Assembly: GCA_000507305.1 (NCBI GenBank) | Contig: DF239817.1 | Coordinates: 2,168 to 66,167, forward strand | Length of the DNA: 64,000 nucleotides | Direction: 5' to 3' | Source: Breviolum minutum Mf 1.05b.01 | Taxonomy: Eukaryota; Sar; Dinophyceae; Suessiales; Symbiodiniaceae | Part shown: positions 37,013 to 50,011 of the stretch, piece by piece | Position numbering within the stretch: position 1 is the first letter of the stretch | How the letters are laid out: every line of letters starts with the position of its first letter | The notes under the pieces: generated by a model | Database searches by the model: none | What the model saw: only the letters and a program-made list of their open reading frames with translations | Told to the model about the DNA's origin: nothing | Position numbers and translations under genes: made by a program

Positions 37013-37365
37013 ATCTCGGTGAGAGGTGTAGATATGACATTGATATGACTGCATCACCTTGTCACCATTTCCAACCCCTTGTCAACCTTTTTCCTTTCAA
37101 GGGAGGCTCTTGAGAGAACCCCAATTCAGAATCTGGTGAAGGTGTGAAAGCGCATTTGAGGCATTTGGGGCCATTCCACCAGGACACACTGGAAAGCCTG
37201 AGAGAAGTCTTACTTTGGATCTATCAGGAAGGTGCCTGACAGAATGTCAGACTGCAACCCGATCAACTGGCCTACGGATGAAATTGGTGAAAGTTCATGC
37301 AGCTTGCGTTTCTTCAGTTTCATGTGGGAAGTGACAAAAAGCTGGCTGTTCGGGTTCTATTATAG

Positions 37366-37652
37366 GGAAGCATACATCAAAACCCATTTTTCATAGAGCT
37401 TTTCATGGCATCAACAATTTCATATTCTGCGTCTCCCAGTTCCTTGGCCTATGTGCAATTTCTTCTGCAGCCCTGTGGCCAGTGGGTCGAAAGCTGCTCC
37501 TATGCGGAAGGACCAATGTTGTCATCCGACATGACGCATTGGATGGTGAAAGTGACATGATGTCGCTGAGTGGTAGAGCCAATGCTATTGGGTCAAATGA
37601 CCCCCAAATATTGGCAGAGCCGATCCTTTGCAAAATGCCAGCTGCCAAATGA
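37366..37652 (+). CDS. Terminal exon of an unrecognised gene
   Basis: After ATAG|G the frame stays open for 94 codons to a stop at 37650. It reads NFIFCVSQFLGLCAISSAAL, one hydrophobic segment of about 20 residues, then RKLLLCGRTNVVIRHDALDG and NAIGSNDPQILAEPILCKMP. It has no early ATG, which fits an internal or last exon rather than a whole gene. The antisense frame over the same bases looks like a shadow. Whether it belongs with the TPR gene ending 350 bases upstream is unknown. Confidence 0.35.
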
Positions 37653-39022
37653 GAGATGTGGATTTCATTGGCTCGTTTTCACAGCAAGCTCCACTGATTG
37701 TCAGGTAGCCACTTTATGTCTGTGTGGCAAGACCTCTTATTCTATACGTCTCCAAATTCTATACATGAGAGAAATTCTTTTGAGGTGTACAAAGCATAGT
37801 ATAGAAACTGTAAAGGCGGGCCATAAAGCTCTATAGCCACAGCCATAGATTATGAAGGTGCAATAACAGGCTGGTGGCCATAGCTATAAAGCTGCAAAAA
37901 TTAAAAAGTTCTTTTCTGATTCTCATGCTTTGTCCAGGCATATGAGCGCGGCTTTGAAGTGCTCGACAAGTGGAAGCACTGTGAAAGGTGCCATAGCATG
38001 AGCGAACAAAATGACATTCCTTTCGGAAAGCACCATTTTTCAGCCCCAGAGGGACTTGCACAAGATACTTTTCTCCAAGATTTGGGGCATGGGTTTCAAG
38101 TTGTTGGTAGCAAAAGTCGACTTCAATTTGATCCATGCCTCGACAATTGCTGGTTTGGTGTGCAGGGACGTCGGCCCATGCCGGGTTTTTGAGCAGAACA
38201 AGTCTCGGGCAGAGAACATGGGCTTCCCTTCGGTGATGGAGGTCAGGGAAATTTGCTTTGCACTTTGAACTATTTTTTGTCTCTTTCACAATGATCTATC
38301 GTACAAGCATGTACTAACTTAGGGACCGACACAATTTCGCTCAGGTAGCATGTCCAAATTCAGAATCACTTCATTGCCTGAGCCTTCTACACACAAACAG
38401 CTTCTGGGGAAGCTTGATCGACTTTGCAGGTGGGCAAACGCACCTTGGGTCTCTCTGAACATCAGGTAGCTGCAGTGATGGGCTGGACTACAGGAGCGTC
38501 TTGACAAAAAAACATGGAATCAGGGGTTAGCTCGAGCAGACACCTCATCTTCACTGTCTTTCCTACACCTTCCTCTTACTGGAAGGATAGAAATTCATGA
38601 GGATGCATGCAAGAGCAACACAAAATAAACAAGACCATACGAATCACCATTTCACTAAGAATAGTCATAACAAAAACGACAACCGGGATCATGAGCACCT
38701 TGAGTCAGACTTGGTCAAATGCTCGGAACATATTTCGATCGGGACTGAGGATTATCGCCTTATCAATCCTATTGCCAGGGGTCAGGAGGAGGTTGAGTTG
38801 CTGAGCTCAGAATTGGCCTCAAGATTTTGGAGCTGATCTGGTGCTCTACCAAAAACGCAGAATTGATTCCAATGGATTAAAGCCAAGTAAGTCTGCGAAA
38901 ACAACAACAAACAACAATACTTTTTGCTTCGAGGGTAACTTGGAGGTCAAATGTTTTATCCACTTTTGAAGGCTTTTAATTCGATTTCCCTATTCCTTTG
39001 GAACATTGACAGCACTCCTCAG
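37653..39022. other. Sparse stretch, weak exon candidate
   Basis: Around 38040-38268 a + frame reads RDLHKILFSKIWGMGFKLLV and ASTIAGLVCRDVGPCRVFEQ to a stop, but an overlapping + frame is also open. No gene is claimed. Confidence 0.25.
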
Positions 39023-39174
39023 GTTTGAAGATTATCCAGGTGGGGTGAAGACCTTGTGCAAGCTTCATCGAGCAGAGGTGATGCCCTACATCTATGTGCC
39101 CTTGTGGGATGATTTGAACAAAGCACTTCCAGAAATGACAATAATCGTATTCCTCCTCCTCCTCCTCCTCCTCC

Positions 39175-39219
<45 letters not shown>

Positions 39220-40760
39220 ACCCCGTCCATCGTCACCAACATCAAAATATTATCATCAAAATGGTCGTCATTAGCGCCATCATCACCAACATTTTTGAGA
39301 TCATTTTCACTAACAGCATCATCGTCATCGTCATTATCATCATCATCATCTTTCTTATCTTTGACAGCATGAACATCATCTGGACATCAACCTCAAGGTT
39401 AACATCACTCTCACCACCATCGTCAACATCATTAACAAGATCAACTTGATCAACATTATCCTCAGCATCATTATCGTATATTATCGTAATCATTACAATA
39501 GTCTGCTTCTTCCTCCTCGAAAAAAAAACACAGGCTTCTTTCTTGATCCAATCACCAAATTGAGTGTGTTTTGTGTGGTTTTCTCAATGCACGCTGAGAT
39601 GTTTTCTTCCTGTTTATCCAATTGAAGTATACTTTGAATCTTTCAGAGGCATTCTCCTCCTCTGTCAGTGTCATCCGTGACAGATTCATCCAAGGTCTTG
39701 AATAGCGCGCTGGAGAAGTTACCTCCCACTGTTGGTCCAGCTCCACTCTTTCGTGGCCATCGAAGATCGGTGCCGTTCACCGAAGGGACAACAGTGCTTC
39801 ACTTGCAACTCGGCTACCAGGAAGATGCCTTGCTTTTGGAGATGCAAAATGGTTGGAGACAGAGTTCTGGGTTTGTTCAACGCCGCTCTAAGGCAAGGTT
39901 TTACCAGTGTTTCCTATGACATGGAGAGTGCCTTGAAGTTTGCAACCCAGTCGAACCAAGGAAGGCAGGGCAACCTGAAAGCCCGCTTTTTTCCAGTGAT
40001 TCATGGACCGAGATTTTCAGTTTTTCCACGAAAAGAAACATGAAGAGATGATGTTTTCGCCACGACAGGTCAGCCAAACGATCATTGTTGGTTATCCAGG
40101 AGTGGCAAGCTGTTTAGGGCTTTGCAGATAGGAATGACTTGAACCTTGCAATATTTTCTTCATCGACGTCCTATTGAGATAGGAAAACAATGACAGGAGT
40201 GCCACAGCGGTCGCAGCATTGCCAAGCTCAGCGCACGAAAAGAAGAAGTGGAAGTGCTTTTTCCGAAGGATACCTACTTTGAGGCGCGGTGCAACCTCAG
40301 TATCAATACTTTTTCAGGCCATTACGCCTCACACCGATGGCATTTTTTTTTGCCAAAATCCGAGACACAACTGTAGCAACTCGTTGGCCTGAGAAACAAC
40401 ATCAGCAAGCCCCACCTTTTTCTCCCAATTTGGGGACCCTTTTTAAGTAATCTCCTCCCAAGAAATAAGGGGAGTTCAAGGGGTTAAATTCAGGAAAACA
40501 AGGTGAAACGCAGGGGATAAAAAACGCATCTGGTGCTTCTGTTTTTCAGTTGAAAATCTATGGGGTAAACCGACATCAATTGCGAGGTGCTGAATTTTTC
40601 TCCCTCGTTGTTCACTTTGCTCCCGATTTTGGGTAACGCCATCCTTTCGGGATTCTTCGTTAAAAAATGCCAGGTCATCACAGCAGACGTGGATGCTGTC
40701 ATTGCTGCTGCGGCCGCCAAAGCTACTCTGGACCTGCAGAAGGCAATGCAAATGGAAGAG
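39023..40760 (+). CDS. Unassigned exons, weak ADP-ribosyltransferase resemblance
   Basis: Exon from 39023 (AG|G, phase 2) reads FEDYPGGVKTLCKLHRAE then VMPYIYVPLWDDLNKALPE just before a microsatellite. Around 39700-39790 a frame reads PTVGPAPLFRGHRR, and from 39898 (AG|G) another reads FTSVSYDMESALKFATQSNQ. An LFRG followed by F-x-S-x-S and a helix ending KFA is the order seen in arginine-type ADP-ribosyltransferases (family knowledge), but the E-x-E catalytic motif was not found and the two pieces lie in different frames. Exon 40674-40760 (VITADVDAVIAAAAAKATLD then LQKAMQMEE, GTGCGG donor) is well bounded and helical. Grouping these as one gene is only by proximity. Confidence 0.25.
39150..39220. 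repeat. TCC then TCA microsatellites
   Basis: About eight TCC units pass directly into about fifteen TCA units. A looser TCA-rich tract continues to about 39480 and produces repeat-derived reading frames on both strands. Confidence 0.9.
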
Positions 40761-43700
40761 GTGCGGAAGGGAAGTTGAAAGGTGAGGGTTATGACATTGA
40801 TATGCTCAAGATAGATGTCAAGCTCCTTAGCTTCTTTCCCTTTTTAACACTTCAAGTTTCAAGGTGCCTTCAATTGGATTCATTTGATACTTTCATGAAA
40901 GATCCATAGAAAATATAAGATAAATGATATCAATCCTATCAATTATTACATTTTGCAATGTGTTCATTTCACTTGGACCGAGAGGCGGAGGTGAAAGTTA
41001 TGTACCTCAGAGAGATTCAACGTCCAGAGAAGGCTGGAAGACTGGAAAAAAACCAGGAAAAACCAGTTTTTTTCAAAGTTTTTTTTAGATATGCTTTCTA
41101 GATCTTGATCAGGGAAATCCCACATCAAAAGAGGTGGATATGATGTGAGTACCAATTCGTGACTTCTCGGAGTAGTTACAGAGTATACAGTACATTGCAG
41201 TATCTACTGTAATGGATTTCAAGGATGAACCACTTGAGGGGGCTTTCCATCAAAATGGTTCAAGCTGCCAGTTCTATTGGAAGTTTTGTTAAGGGCCGAT
41301 TTTATGTTTCAAAAGCGCGCATAAGAAAGCATCTAAGTATTCTTTCAAAATCAGGGACGACTCCCCTCCCAATTTCGCAACACGTGGACTATTTGCGTAT
41401 AGGAAACAGGATGGAAAGGGCTTGGAATTTGAAGAGACATGCATACGTAAAATCAAATCAGCAACACTTTTAGGCTTTCAGGCATCATCCACGGGTTTGT
41501 CACAAGTTCCTCTTCGCCTGCAGGATGAGGTATCTGTAGTTGTGGCATAACTAGCTAGCAAAGCCTTGCTTCTGGTGGCTACACAGCTGGGGCTGCAACA
41601 TCTTCGTCAACGACTCCTTTGCTCTACTTCAAGTTGAAAGACCACCATCCCAAGCACACTCTCCATGGGAGTACAAGCCAGGTGCTGCCACATTGCATCT
41701 GGATTGGAACCACATTCCAATTTGAGGCCAAAGTGGACTGGGCGTTGCTGAAGCACCAAGCACCGAGGGTCCGATCTTGCGACAGTCGGGGTGAAACATG
41801 GGATCAACCTGTGGCAAACTACAGCAGCCAGCCGAAGAGTGGAAACCGGGTGGATTTTTCAAGGTAAAAATCGCAAGACCAGGCATAGAATGAACGATAC
41901 CACGGGCTGAAAAAGATGATGTTGAGAGCTTTGTCTTGTCTCTTGAGCACCCATTTTGGGCAGAGTTTTCTGTCTTGTTTCATGGGGGGAGGGTTTCAAT
42001 TCCTTGACGGCTCGGTTCCAGTTTTGGCTTGAGTCCATCTGGGACGACAAATGAAGCGCACGCATCCCGGATCTCATGGGGAACACAACAAGGAAGTCAG
42101 GAAGTTTGCAGCATCGAGTTATTGATCCCATGAGTCTACAGCTTTTATCCATATAGAGGCTTCTCTTTCCACTTTTTACTCTATAGAATTCAGATATGAT
42201 GTCATGATATTTTATGGTCGTCCTTTTTGGTCTTGTAACACGTAGGTGGTCTGATTCAAGGTCAACACATCCGTGCTCCGATTTTGATTCCTAGCTGCGA
42301 TGCCCGTTGATGTGGAATGTGTCTAAATTGGACGAGATCAACAGGCCGGAAACATGGGTCGAGAATGATACAACCAATATTTGTAGATATTATTGTGCTT
42401 CGCAAAGCCGGTGATGCTCCCTGGGCACAAGACCGTAGTTGTGTTTTTTGATGTTTTTTGTAAGTACTGGTATTGGTATTTGGTAGTAGCAGTAGCAGTG
42501 GCAGTAGCAGTAGCAGAAGTTGTTGTTGTTGTCGTTGTCGTCGTTGATGTCGTTGATGTCGTTGTCCTCCTTGTCCTCATAGAGCCCATAAGACTCTTCA
42601 AAAACTCTTTTGCTGGCCCAAAGTCTCATCTATCACCCCTTTAAGCCCCAAAGCCAAAGGGCTTCCAAAGCCGACCAAAGTGAAGGGAGGCAGAACACAT
42701 CGCAGAGGAATGAGAAAATTGAGGCAATCAAACGCCTAGTGGTTGGGAAATGTCCAAATTGGAGCCCCATGTCTGGTTGGTGTGCCCAAAATTCAAAATC
42801 CGCCCTTTGGACATTGGAGCTTAAATTAAGTCCAAAGTTTGGACTTCGCACAATATTGGACCATGCCGACTCGGGTCCGTGGATTTTTAGGTAACTTTTG
42901 CCAACTTTTGCTTTTGTTGAACTGTCAAAGAGATTTGTGGCCTCGTTTTTCCTAATGATACGTGACAGGTGATGCTTGCAGGCAAGCTAGTAGCAGGCAT
43001 TCAAGGCTTAAAAGAGCTCTATGCCTCTTGGCAAAAAAGGTCTTTCTTGTTTGAGGCCGAGTAAACATGGTGGCAACATTTGAGACAGACAGTTTTTGCT
43101 TACCACACCTCAGAAAGGTCAATATATGTCAGCATTTCTGACACATCAAATGTGAGAAGTGTTTTTTTTTTCAACTCAACAATTGTTGATTTAAGCTGTG
43201 ACGTCTCTGTGTGACTTTCTGTCCACGATGTGAGGTTTTACCGGTGACATTGTGGGTTGCCTTTGCCCTTTACATTCCTTTGGGCTTCATTAATGCTGCT
43301 CGTTGGATTGTTGATCCATGGGCATGCAGGTGATCTCCCTCTTGAGTTTATAGTTTATACATACAAGCCCTATCCTGGTTTCGCACAATGGGTGATATAT
43401 GTTCGATACATCTTCACACAGGAATCCCAGTGTGCAGGCATCAGCACCTTTGAGTGTTAGGTTGCTTGATGCAATGTGTTGGGAAAAAGCACATGTTTTT
43501 CCCAAAGATCACGGTAGTGAATCATGGTTCACGTTTACCTTCGTCAACGTCTGCCGCCTTTAATCTACTTGAATCCTGAGGTTTCGAGTATCAAACTCTA
43601 CTTACCTTTACTGCGAAGTCTGGTTGTGTGTGAAACTCCTGTGAGTCCCTCGAACATGGCGCTTGTCGATCTGGAAGTCGATTCTGTTGCTGAGTTAAAA

Positions 43701-44106
43701 AAAAAACTCTCAGGTTGTTTCAATTTTATCAGATTTGTGGAACTCAACTCTTTTGATTTCTCGGATTGAGGAATTCGACAAAATTGCGGCATTTGACCTT
43801 CACTTTTCACACAGAGTCATATGAAATGATTCAACAAGAGCTTTCACTTGATAATGGCCAAACAAGGTGCTTGAAAGGATTCCACCTTTTGAGGGATATG
43901 TGATTAGGAATTTATTATGGCGCATCATATTTAAGATGTGAATGTGTATATATTATATAAATATATACATCTTTATATACAACACTGATTACCCCTCTCT
44001 CCTTGATGGCACCGGCGGGCACCCACCATTTTGAGGCGATGAATTTTATTCGGGCTCCTTGCATTGTGGAGATCGAAATTTGGTGATTTCCATTTCGCTT
44101 CAACAG
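40761..44106. other. Sparse region, repeats and weak exons
   Basis: Weak candidates: about 43246-43329, reading VAFALYIPLGFINAARWIVD, a membrane-like helix that could be the first helix of the carrier downstream; and about 43650-43705, reading SPSNMALVDLEVDSVAELK. Otherwise nothing supported besides the microsatellite near 42.5 kb. Confidence 0.3.
42482..42570. repeat. Compound AGTAGC / GTT microsatellite
   Basis: AGTAGC-type hexamer units are followed by GTT and GTC triplets and then GTTGATGTC repeats. Confidence 0.85.
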
Positions 44107-47100
44107 GAAGCGTGGCTGGTCGCCTTAAAACTTTTATGTCGCATGATTTCGGGTCCTATCCTGGGAGCTCTTTGCGACTATCATGGCCGTGCCCTGTTTT
44201 TGGAACACCAATTTGCGTGGGTTTTTTGTTTTTGGGTTTGGTGGCATCATGTTGATCAACCAACATGGATAAGTCCGCAAATCGCTTGTTGACTGATTGG
44301 ATACTAAGAAAAACTGAACACTTTTTCAACAGCAGGGCGTTTCGCAAGAATTGCCCAAGTTCCATCCTTTCTATAATTTCATGGATTTAGAATGCTGTTC
44401 TGGTCCTATTTTCAACCTTTGTCTTTTCAACGTTGACGGTTTAGACTGAGGTAAACCAGTTCTGATGCTGAGCATCTCAGGGATCACAGCAGCCTCATGG
44501 TTGATGATGTTGGCATGTCAACAGACCTTCATTCCTCCCATTTGGTGTCTTGGTTGCATGAAAATTTGTTTTCTTGGTGCATGAAGGTGATAGAAAGGCC
44601 ATACAAAGATCCAAGGTTTCAGATGTTGTGAAGGCACATGCATTTCAAAGGCCTAGCCATGAACACCTCGGAAAGTAACATATCTTTGGAAGGCATGTTG
44701 TTTTTCTCCAATTTGATGACCATTTGATTTGAGTTTCCAATGTCAAGACCCGTTCAACATCGATGCTCCAATCCTCCACACAACATTAACACGGAAGTGA
44801 CCTTGTGACTGTGACCTCGTCCTGTGGTAAGGACTCTAAGCTTTGCCTTGGCTTTACAAGGATGCACGACAGCTGCTGATCTGATGAAACAGGTTGCGAC
44901 ATGTTACCACAAGGATGTTGCACACAGTGTGTGAACATGGTATGGATCGATAGACAATTTGGAGGTGCCATACTTTCAGTGCTTCCGTTCTAGATGGAAA
45001 CTAACTCTCGCACATTCGTCTCGTCAGAAAGTGTGAGACTAGAAACATAGCTAGCAGCTAGCGGGGTTGCGGGCCATGAGTCCAACTCTGGTAATCCAAT
45101 GATGGACTTATTAAGCCTGTCAGCAAGCCAAGGCTTTCAACCTTTGCTTCAAATCCATGGTGGCTGACTTGCTTGATGGAGGGCAGCGTGCAAAGGGCTT
45201 CGTTGTTTTGAATCACACAGATGCCGCACGGCAGCAATAGAGATGGATGGAGACGGAAAGTCAAACGGTCAATAACCTCAACAAATAGTGGTAGTGGTAG
45301 TTTCTTGATCAGTTTCATTGGTACTAATCGTTCTGTTTGAAGCTACCAAGTTTCATTTTCATTTGCGGAAGGCTATGCACTGGTGTTGAAATAAGTAAAG
45401 AATGATGTGGACAGATAGTGAACCTCATGAGTATCCGGCAGGTATTCAGCCGTGGCATCACCCTTTGCTTCGTCATCTGGATTCAAAAGAGACTTGTCAT
45501 CAACATACATGTAGCGCCTCACAAGTTTCCGGCTGTGTTCACAGGTATCCCCAACAACACCTTTCTCATTGGGGGGTACATTCGGATACACCACAGACGG
45601 TCGCCAAAACAGACTGGTGAAACCTTGGCGATTCAACACGATTAATGGCCACCCCCTTTGCAAAAGATTCTCAACTGACCACCTCACAGCCACCTTTGTG
45701 GGTCAAAATGTCAGCACGCTTGAATGCGAAGTTGATATTAGTTGACTTCTGGGTTTGTTCCATTAAAACTGCATGCGGGATTTTTGCACTGGCACATTAC
45801 TGATAGTGCGTACGCACTATTTTCTTGCTTAATAGTCAATCCGGCTTCTTTTTCTGCACTTTTGAGACTTCAGGGTGCAATTCATGCGCTTTGACCTGCT
45901 CTGCATGATGGCTGGTCTTCTGGGACTTGCAATCTTGGCTTCGTGCTACTTGTTCTTGGAGGAAACCCTGAAGGAGAAGAAAGGTCGCGACCCAGCATTG
46001 AAGCCAGCAGGCGTGTGCCCAGATGCATTGGGAGTTTGAGTTTTGGTGACTTTTCGGTGAATTTGAGTGACGGACCACTGCGACGTTCGCCAAACATGGT
46101 GGTTATTGGTGGTTTATATGTGGGGATTCCCCTTATGTCAAGGTTTTCGAGCTTGAGGAATGATCATAATTTGACAACAAACTTATCAACAGAGGTGCGG
46201 GCATCTTCAAGAATAGTTTTGGGTTATGTGCCTCAGACCTAGCAAGTTGAGATGTTATGAAGTGTCAGACAGGTTTCTTGGTCATCCTCAACGAGTTGCG
46301 AGCACCATATCAGCTTTTATGGAGCTCAAGGTTTTTGCAGATTAGATTGCTGCAGATGCTTTTGGGACAATTAGGAAATGGCTGGGAATCCATTCAAGAT
46401 TCCTTCATGATTTCCATTTTGGGTTTCAAAGCTGCAACGAGCTTTTGGGACTTTCGGATACCTTCGGTCATTCCCGAAGTTTTTGCAACTGGCTAAGGGG
46501 AAACGTCAGGTTACACAAAATTGGTGGACTTTTTGGTTGGTTGGATACATGCAATGTTTAGCATGTTTTTTGATATGGGGAGAATGACACTTTTTATTTA
46601 CAGATGTATATTTGTTTGGAGGGGGAAATAAGGGGAAAAGATAGTTGAGCGCGGACATGTATATATATATATATATAACACATACCTATGTGTGTGTTAT
46701 GATTTAATTGAGGGAACATGTTTATCGATTCAGCGGGGCCGGGGGAAATGTTTTTTTCTTCGAGTTTTCTTTTGAGTGAGGGAAATATGTTTTATGCAGA
46801 GATAATTTTCTGTTTGATTGGGGAGAACATCTTTTCTTTATTGAGGTGGTCAATAATTGAAGGGAGAGGTCATATTTTCTTCTAATGAGAGTGGGGTAAC
46901 TATTAGCACTTTTTGAGGAGGCAAACAGGCAACTGTTTGTATATTTTCATCAAGTACTGCTGTTGATGGTTCAGAAATCCCAAGGCCAACCAGCGTTTGG
47001 ATGGTGCTAAAACCTTGTAAATAATGGGATAAACAACCTATCAACCTGAGGTTGGGGTCCAGGTGACTGGGATTTATTCAACGTGCCAATCAGCAGTTTC

Positions 47101-47223
47101 AGAGAAGCTTGGGGCATGGTGACCAGTGGCTTCATGGTACATTGGGCTCAACAACCTGGCAATGGCTATTGGTTCATGCAAGCCAACCTACTCTTTGGCT
47201 CAATCATGTTTCTTGAGTTGCAA
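44107..47223 (+). CDS. Second MFS carrier, partial
   Basis: Probable membrane carrier of the drug:H+ antiporter-like branch of the MFS. Exon 44107-44190, after CAACAG|G, reads EAWLVALKLLCRMISGPILG then ALCDYHGR, which matches the conserved helix 2-3 loop (G-x-L-x-D-x-x-GR). Exon 45874-45983 reads DLLCMMAGLLGLAILASCYL then FLEETLKEKK, the end of helix 6 followed by the usual P/E-ETL loop. Exon 47063-47223 reads SSFREAWGMVTSGFMVHWAQ and NGYWFMQANLLFGSIMFLEL, a likely end region. The three exons start after AG|G. The helices between them (3-5 and 7-10) were not found, so the gene is incomplete in my reading or partly decayed. Grouping of the third exon is the least secure. Confidence 0.4.
46661..46677. 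repeat. AT dinucleotide repeat
   Basis: Short (AT)n run between exons assigned to the partial MFS carrier. Confidence 0.85.
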
Positions 47224-47658
47224 GTTTTTTTTTTCAATAGGAGAACTGAGAACTAAACACTCAGAAGGGGGGATGGTGCCATGATTTTTGTTGATTTTGA
47301 ATCTTGGAATCGTTTTTCTTTTTTTTTGTCGAACAGATCCAGCAAAAATGGGACGGCTGGAATCTTATAGAATTTTACTTTTTGAGCTCAATCGTCTGAG
47401 GTTGATCATTCAGAATTTTGGACCCTTTGGTGCCTTCTTCTTATTATTGCCAAGGCAAAGCTGACAAAAATCTCCGGTTTTTTGGATCGAAGTCCTTGGA
47501 TTTTGTTTTTCCAATGACAACAAATGGGGGCGTTTTGACAAAAAATCCCTGGGGTTCAATGGTAGTAAAAGGCTTCATAAGTAGAGGTACAGACTGCATC
47601 ACAAGATGTGTTAGATGTGTTTGAGAGCTCACTGTTGCTCTCTGATTCTGTTTTGCAG

Positions 47659-48096
47659 GTGTTTTTTAGCACTTTGTCCTGGGGATGGTGGTGCAGATGC
47701 TGCATTCTTCAGCTCGCAATTCCCTCGAGAGGTGACCGCAGTGGGCTGCAGAATTGAAGACAAGCAAGGTTGAAGAATAACCGGCAAACTGAGATTCTTG
47801 GATGGTTTGAGACAGGTGACATGTGATCCACAAATGCTTACCTTCATACTTTGCGTCAAAGAAAAGACCAACAAGAAAGACAACACACGTATCTTGACCA
47901 GAAACGGCAATCTTGTGTCAGGCACAAGCATCTGCGAATGGACTTCTCATCGTGGGGTGCTTGGATTGTGACTTAATGCCCTGTGGCCCTGCATCAACGT
48001 GATGTGCTGCTTGAGGCAGTGGACAACATCGTGTCCGGTGTCTCCAGATGGCTCTATGCGCAGCAGAGCCGCACAAAAAAATCCAAATTGATGTAG
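47659..48096 (+). pseudogene. Gene 3' end with possible frameshift
   Basis: An exon from about 47659 reads LALCPGDGGADAAFFSSQFP then REVTAVGCRIEDKQ. A second, from 47922 (AG|G), reads AQASANGLLIVGCLDCDLMP to a stop at 48000. One base out of frame and overlapping it, the next stretch reads ALHQRDVLLEAVDNIVSGVS then RWLYAQQSRTKKSKLM to a stop at 48094. Both halves look coding, and there is no AG acceptor between about 47930 and 48007 that could start the second as a separate exon. A one-base insertion between about 47985 and 48000 would explain it, either a decayed gene or an assembly error. Confidence 0.35.
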
Positions 48097-50011
48097 ACAC
48101 ATCACTGTTCCAGAAAGCAATGGCCTAGAGAATTAACTTAGCGCTTTGCATTTCAGTCTGCAAGAGATGGTACCTTTCGAATCTATCTGTCTCATACATA
48201 TGCCAATACATTATATATGTTGTTATGTACATATCATTTATACATAATATTTACACTTTTACAAATAGATAAAATACATGGTACATTAGATCTAAGGCGC
48301 TTCCTCTTCGATCCAGCTGCCAGAGGTTGGATGGCTACGATACCTCTCTCAGCGAGGACTCCCGACCTCCAAAAAGATCTGAATGATTCACTGGTGATTC
48401 ATAGACTAAATGTGTTTTGGAAGCCTTTGTTGTCAGAATCTGTCAGAATCGGCAGATTTTTTTTGGAAAAATTTCCCCAAAGTGTAAGACATGCGAAGAT
48501 TTTATGAAATCTAGATCACCGTGGCGGCAGGACCATATTTACGCTGATGTCAAATGCGTTGTGCTGGTATGCATGGTGGAAATATAGCCACCCCAGCAGC
48601 CCGAGCAAGCGCAGGACCTGGGGCAATGAAAAATCCTGTCATCCTGACTATCAACATGACATTCTCTAGAGGTTTCGTGCTTTTTTAATTCAAACATGAG
48701 TTCAAAAGACACAAATATGTTTGTGTCCTGTGTCAAGTCACTTTGACTACTTATTTTGTGATTCCAAAAAGCTCGCATTTTGTGATGTATCGCCAATGAC
48801 GTCCAAGTTGTTGGGGGTTGCACTTGACAAGGAAGGACGAGTAAATCGCGACCGGTGAGACCGGTGTGACCGGTGTGACCATGCCAGTGATGTGAGGCAA
48901 AAAGTCAGGCTGTTGATAGCGTGAGGGTGTTCCTGCTGAGTTACCAGTTTTACCAGTTTCCATGAAGGGAATTGCTGGAACTGAGCATCAAAATTCCCTT
49001 TGGTTTGTTCAAAATGAAAGGTGGACCCATGAGATTCACCATTTGGGCACCCATTTGCTACCTGCATTTTAATCTGCTCAACTGGCTGCAAGCATCCTGT
49101 GAAGTTTTCATGATTTCAGGGAACTTGTGGCAAGTGAGGGGTCATTCCTAAGGTTCAAACACGAGTGGTGCAGATTCGCGAGTGTGCTTCTCAAAATCTT
49201 TCTTGGCAAACAGCGTCACTTGTTTTTCAAAAGCCCTTGAAAAACGCCAAGAGTCTAATTGTTGAAAAGGAAATTCCTATTAAAATGGAAAGGGCCTGGC
49301 TCGCTTTTTTTGAATGTATGTGAAAAGTCAGAGCTTCGACAAGAGTAAACTTCAATCGTGTACTGGGTGTGAAAGGTGCAACGGTGCGTGAGGGTGGCCC
49401 AGAGATTTCAAGGGGACGGAAGGCAAATGCGATAGAGATCAAAGCCCTGTGTGAAAAAGCACGTTTGAAGTGTTTCAGAAAAGGATCATCTTTGAAGAAG
49501 ACAGGATTAGCATGATTCAGATCCGATATGATCCGATATAGTCAAGTTATCATGGCTTGAACCCTTGAACCTAAAATGACTTAAAGAACACATCATTTTG
49601 AATCGTGATTTCACTGACACATTGATGAACACGTGGATATATATTCCATCCACCTCAGGTGCCGTGCCCTCACATATCTTCAACCAGCTCACGCTGCTGA
49701 CGAGCCAGAAAGGTTCCATTGACAATTGAAAGCATTGAAAACATGGCTGTTTTTTGTCACATATTGGGGTCAATTGAATGTTTTGATATATTATATAAAT
49801 TTTGATTTAACCAAGAACAACTTGAAAAAAACACACCAGCTAGAACCACTATGACATGCTTTTGAAATCAAGACCTCAGACTAGAAACCTTGATCCAAGC
49901 CAGTTAGAAAGTTCAAAGTTGCATTGTTCAGATCAAGCCTTTACACTCTCAACATGGACGTAGCTGTTGGAATACAGAAGACTATACGGTTGCGTAGCTG
50001 CTGAGTTGGAG
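48097..50011. other. Gene-free stretch with a minisatellite
   Basis: No supported exon. An AT-rich patch lies at about 48195-48280. Confidence 0.4.
48850..48884. repeat. ACCGGTGTG minisatellite
   Basis: GACCGGTGAGACCGGTGTG is followed by a further ACCGGTGTG unit. It is related to the ACTGGTGAG array at 13955-13985. Confidence 0.55.

Noticed and set aside
45373..45693. - frame with YVDD, the core of reverse transcriptase
   Set aside because: The surrounding residues are charged rather than the hydrophobic strand expected around a polymerase YVDD, and no other reverse transcriptase motif lies nearby.
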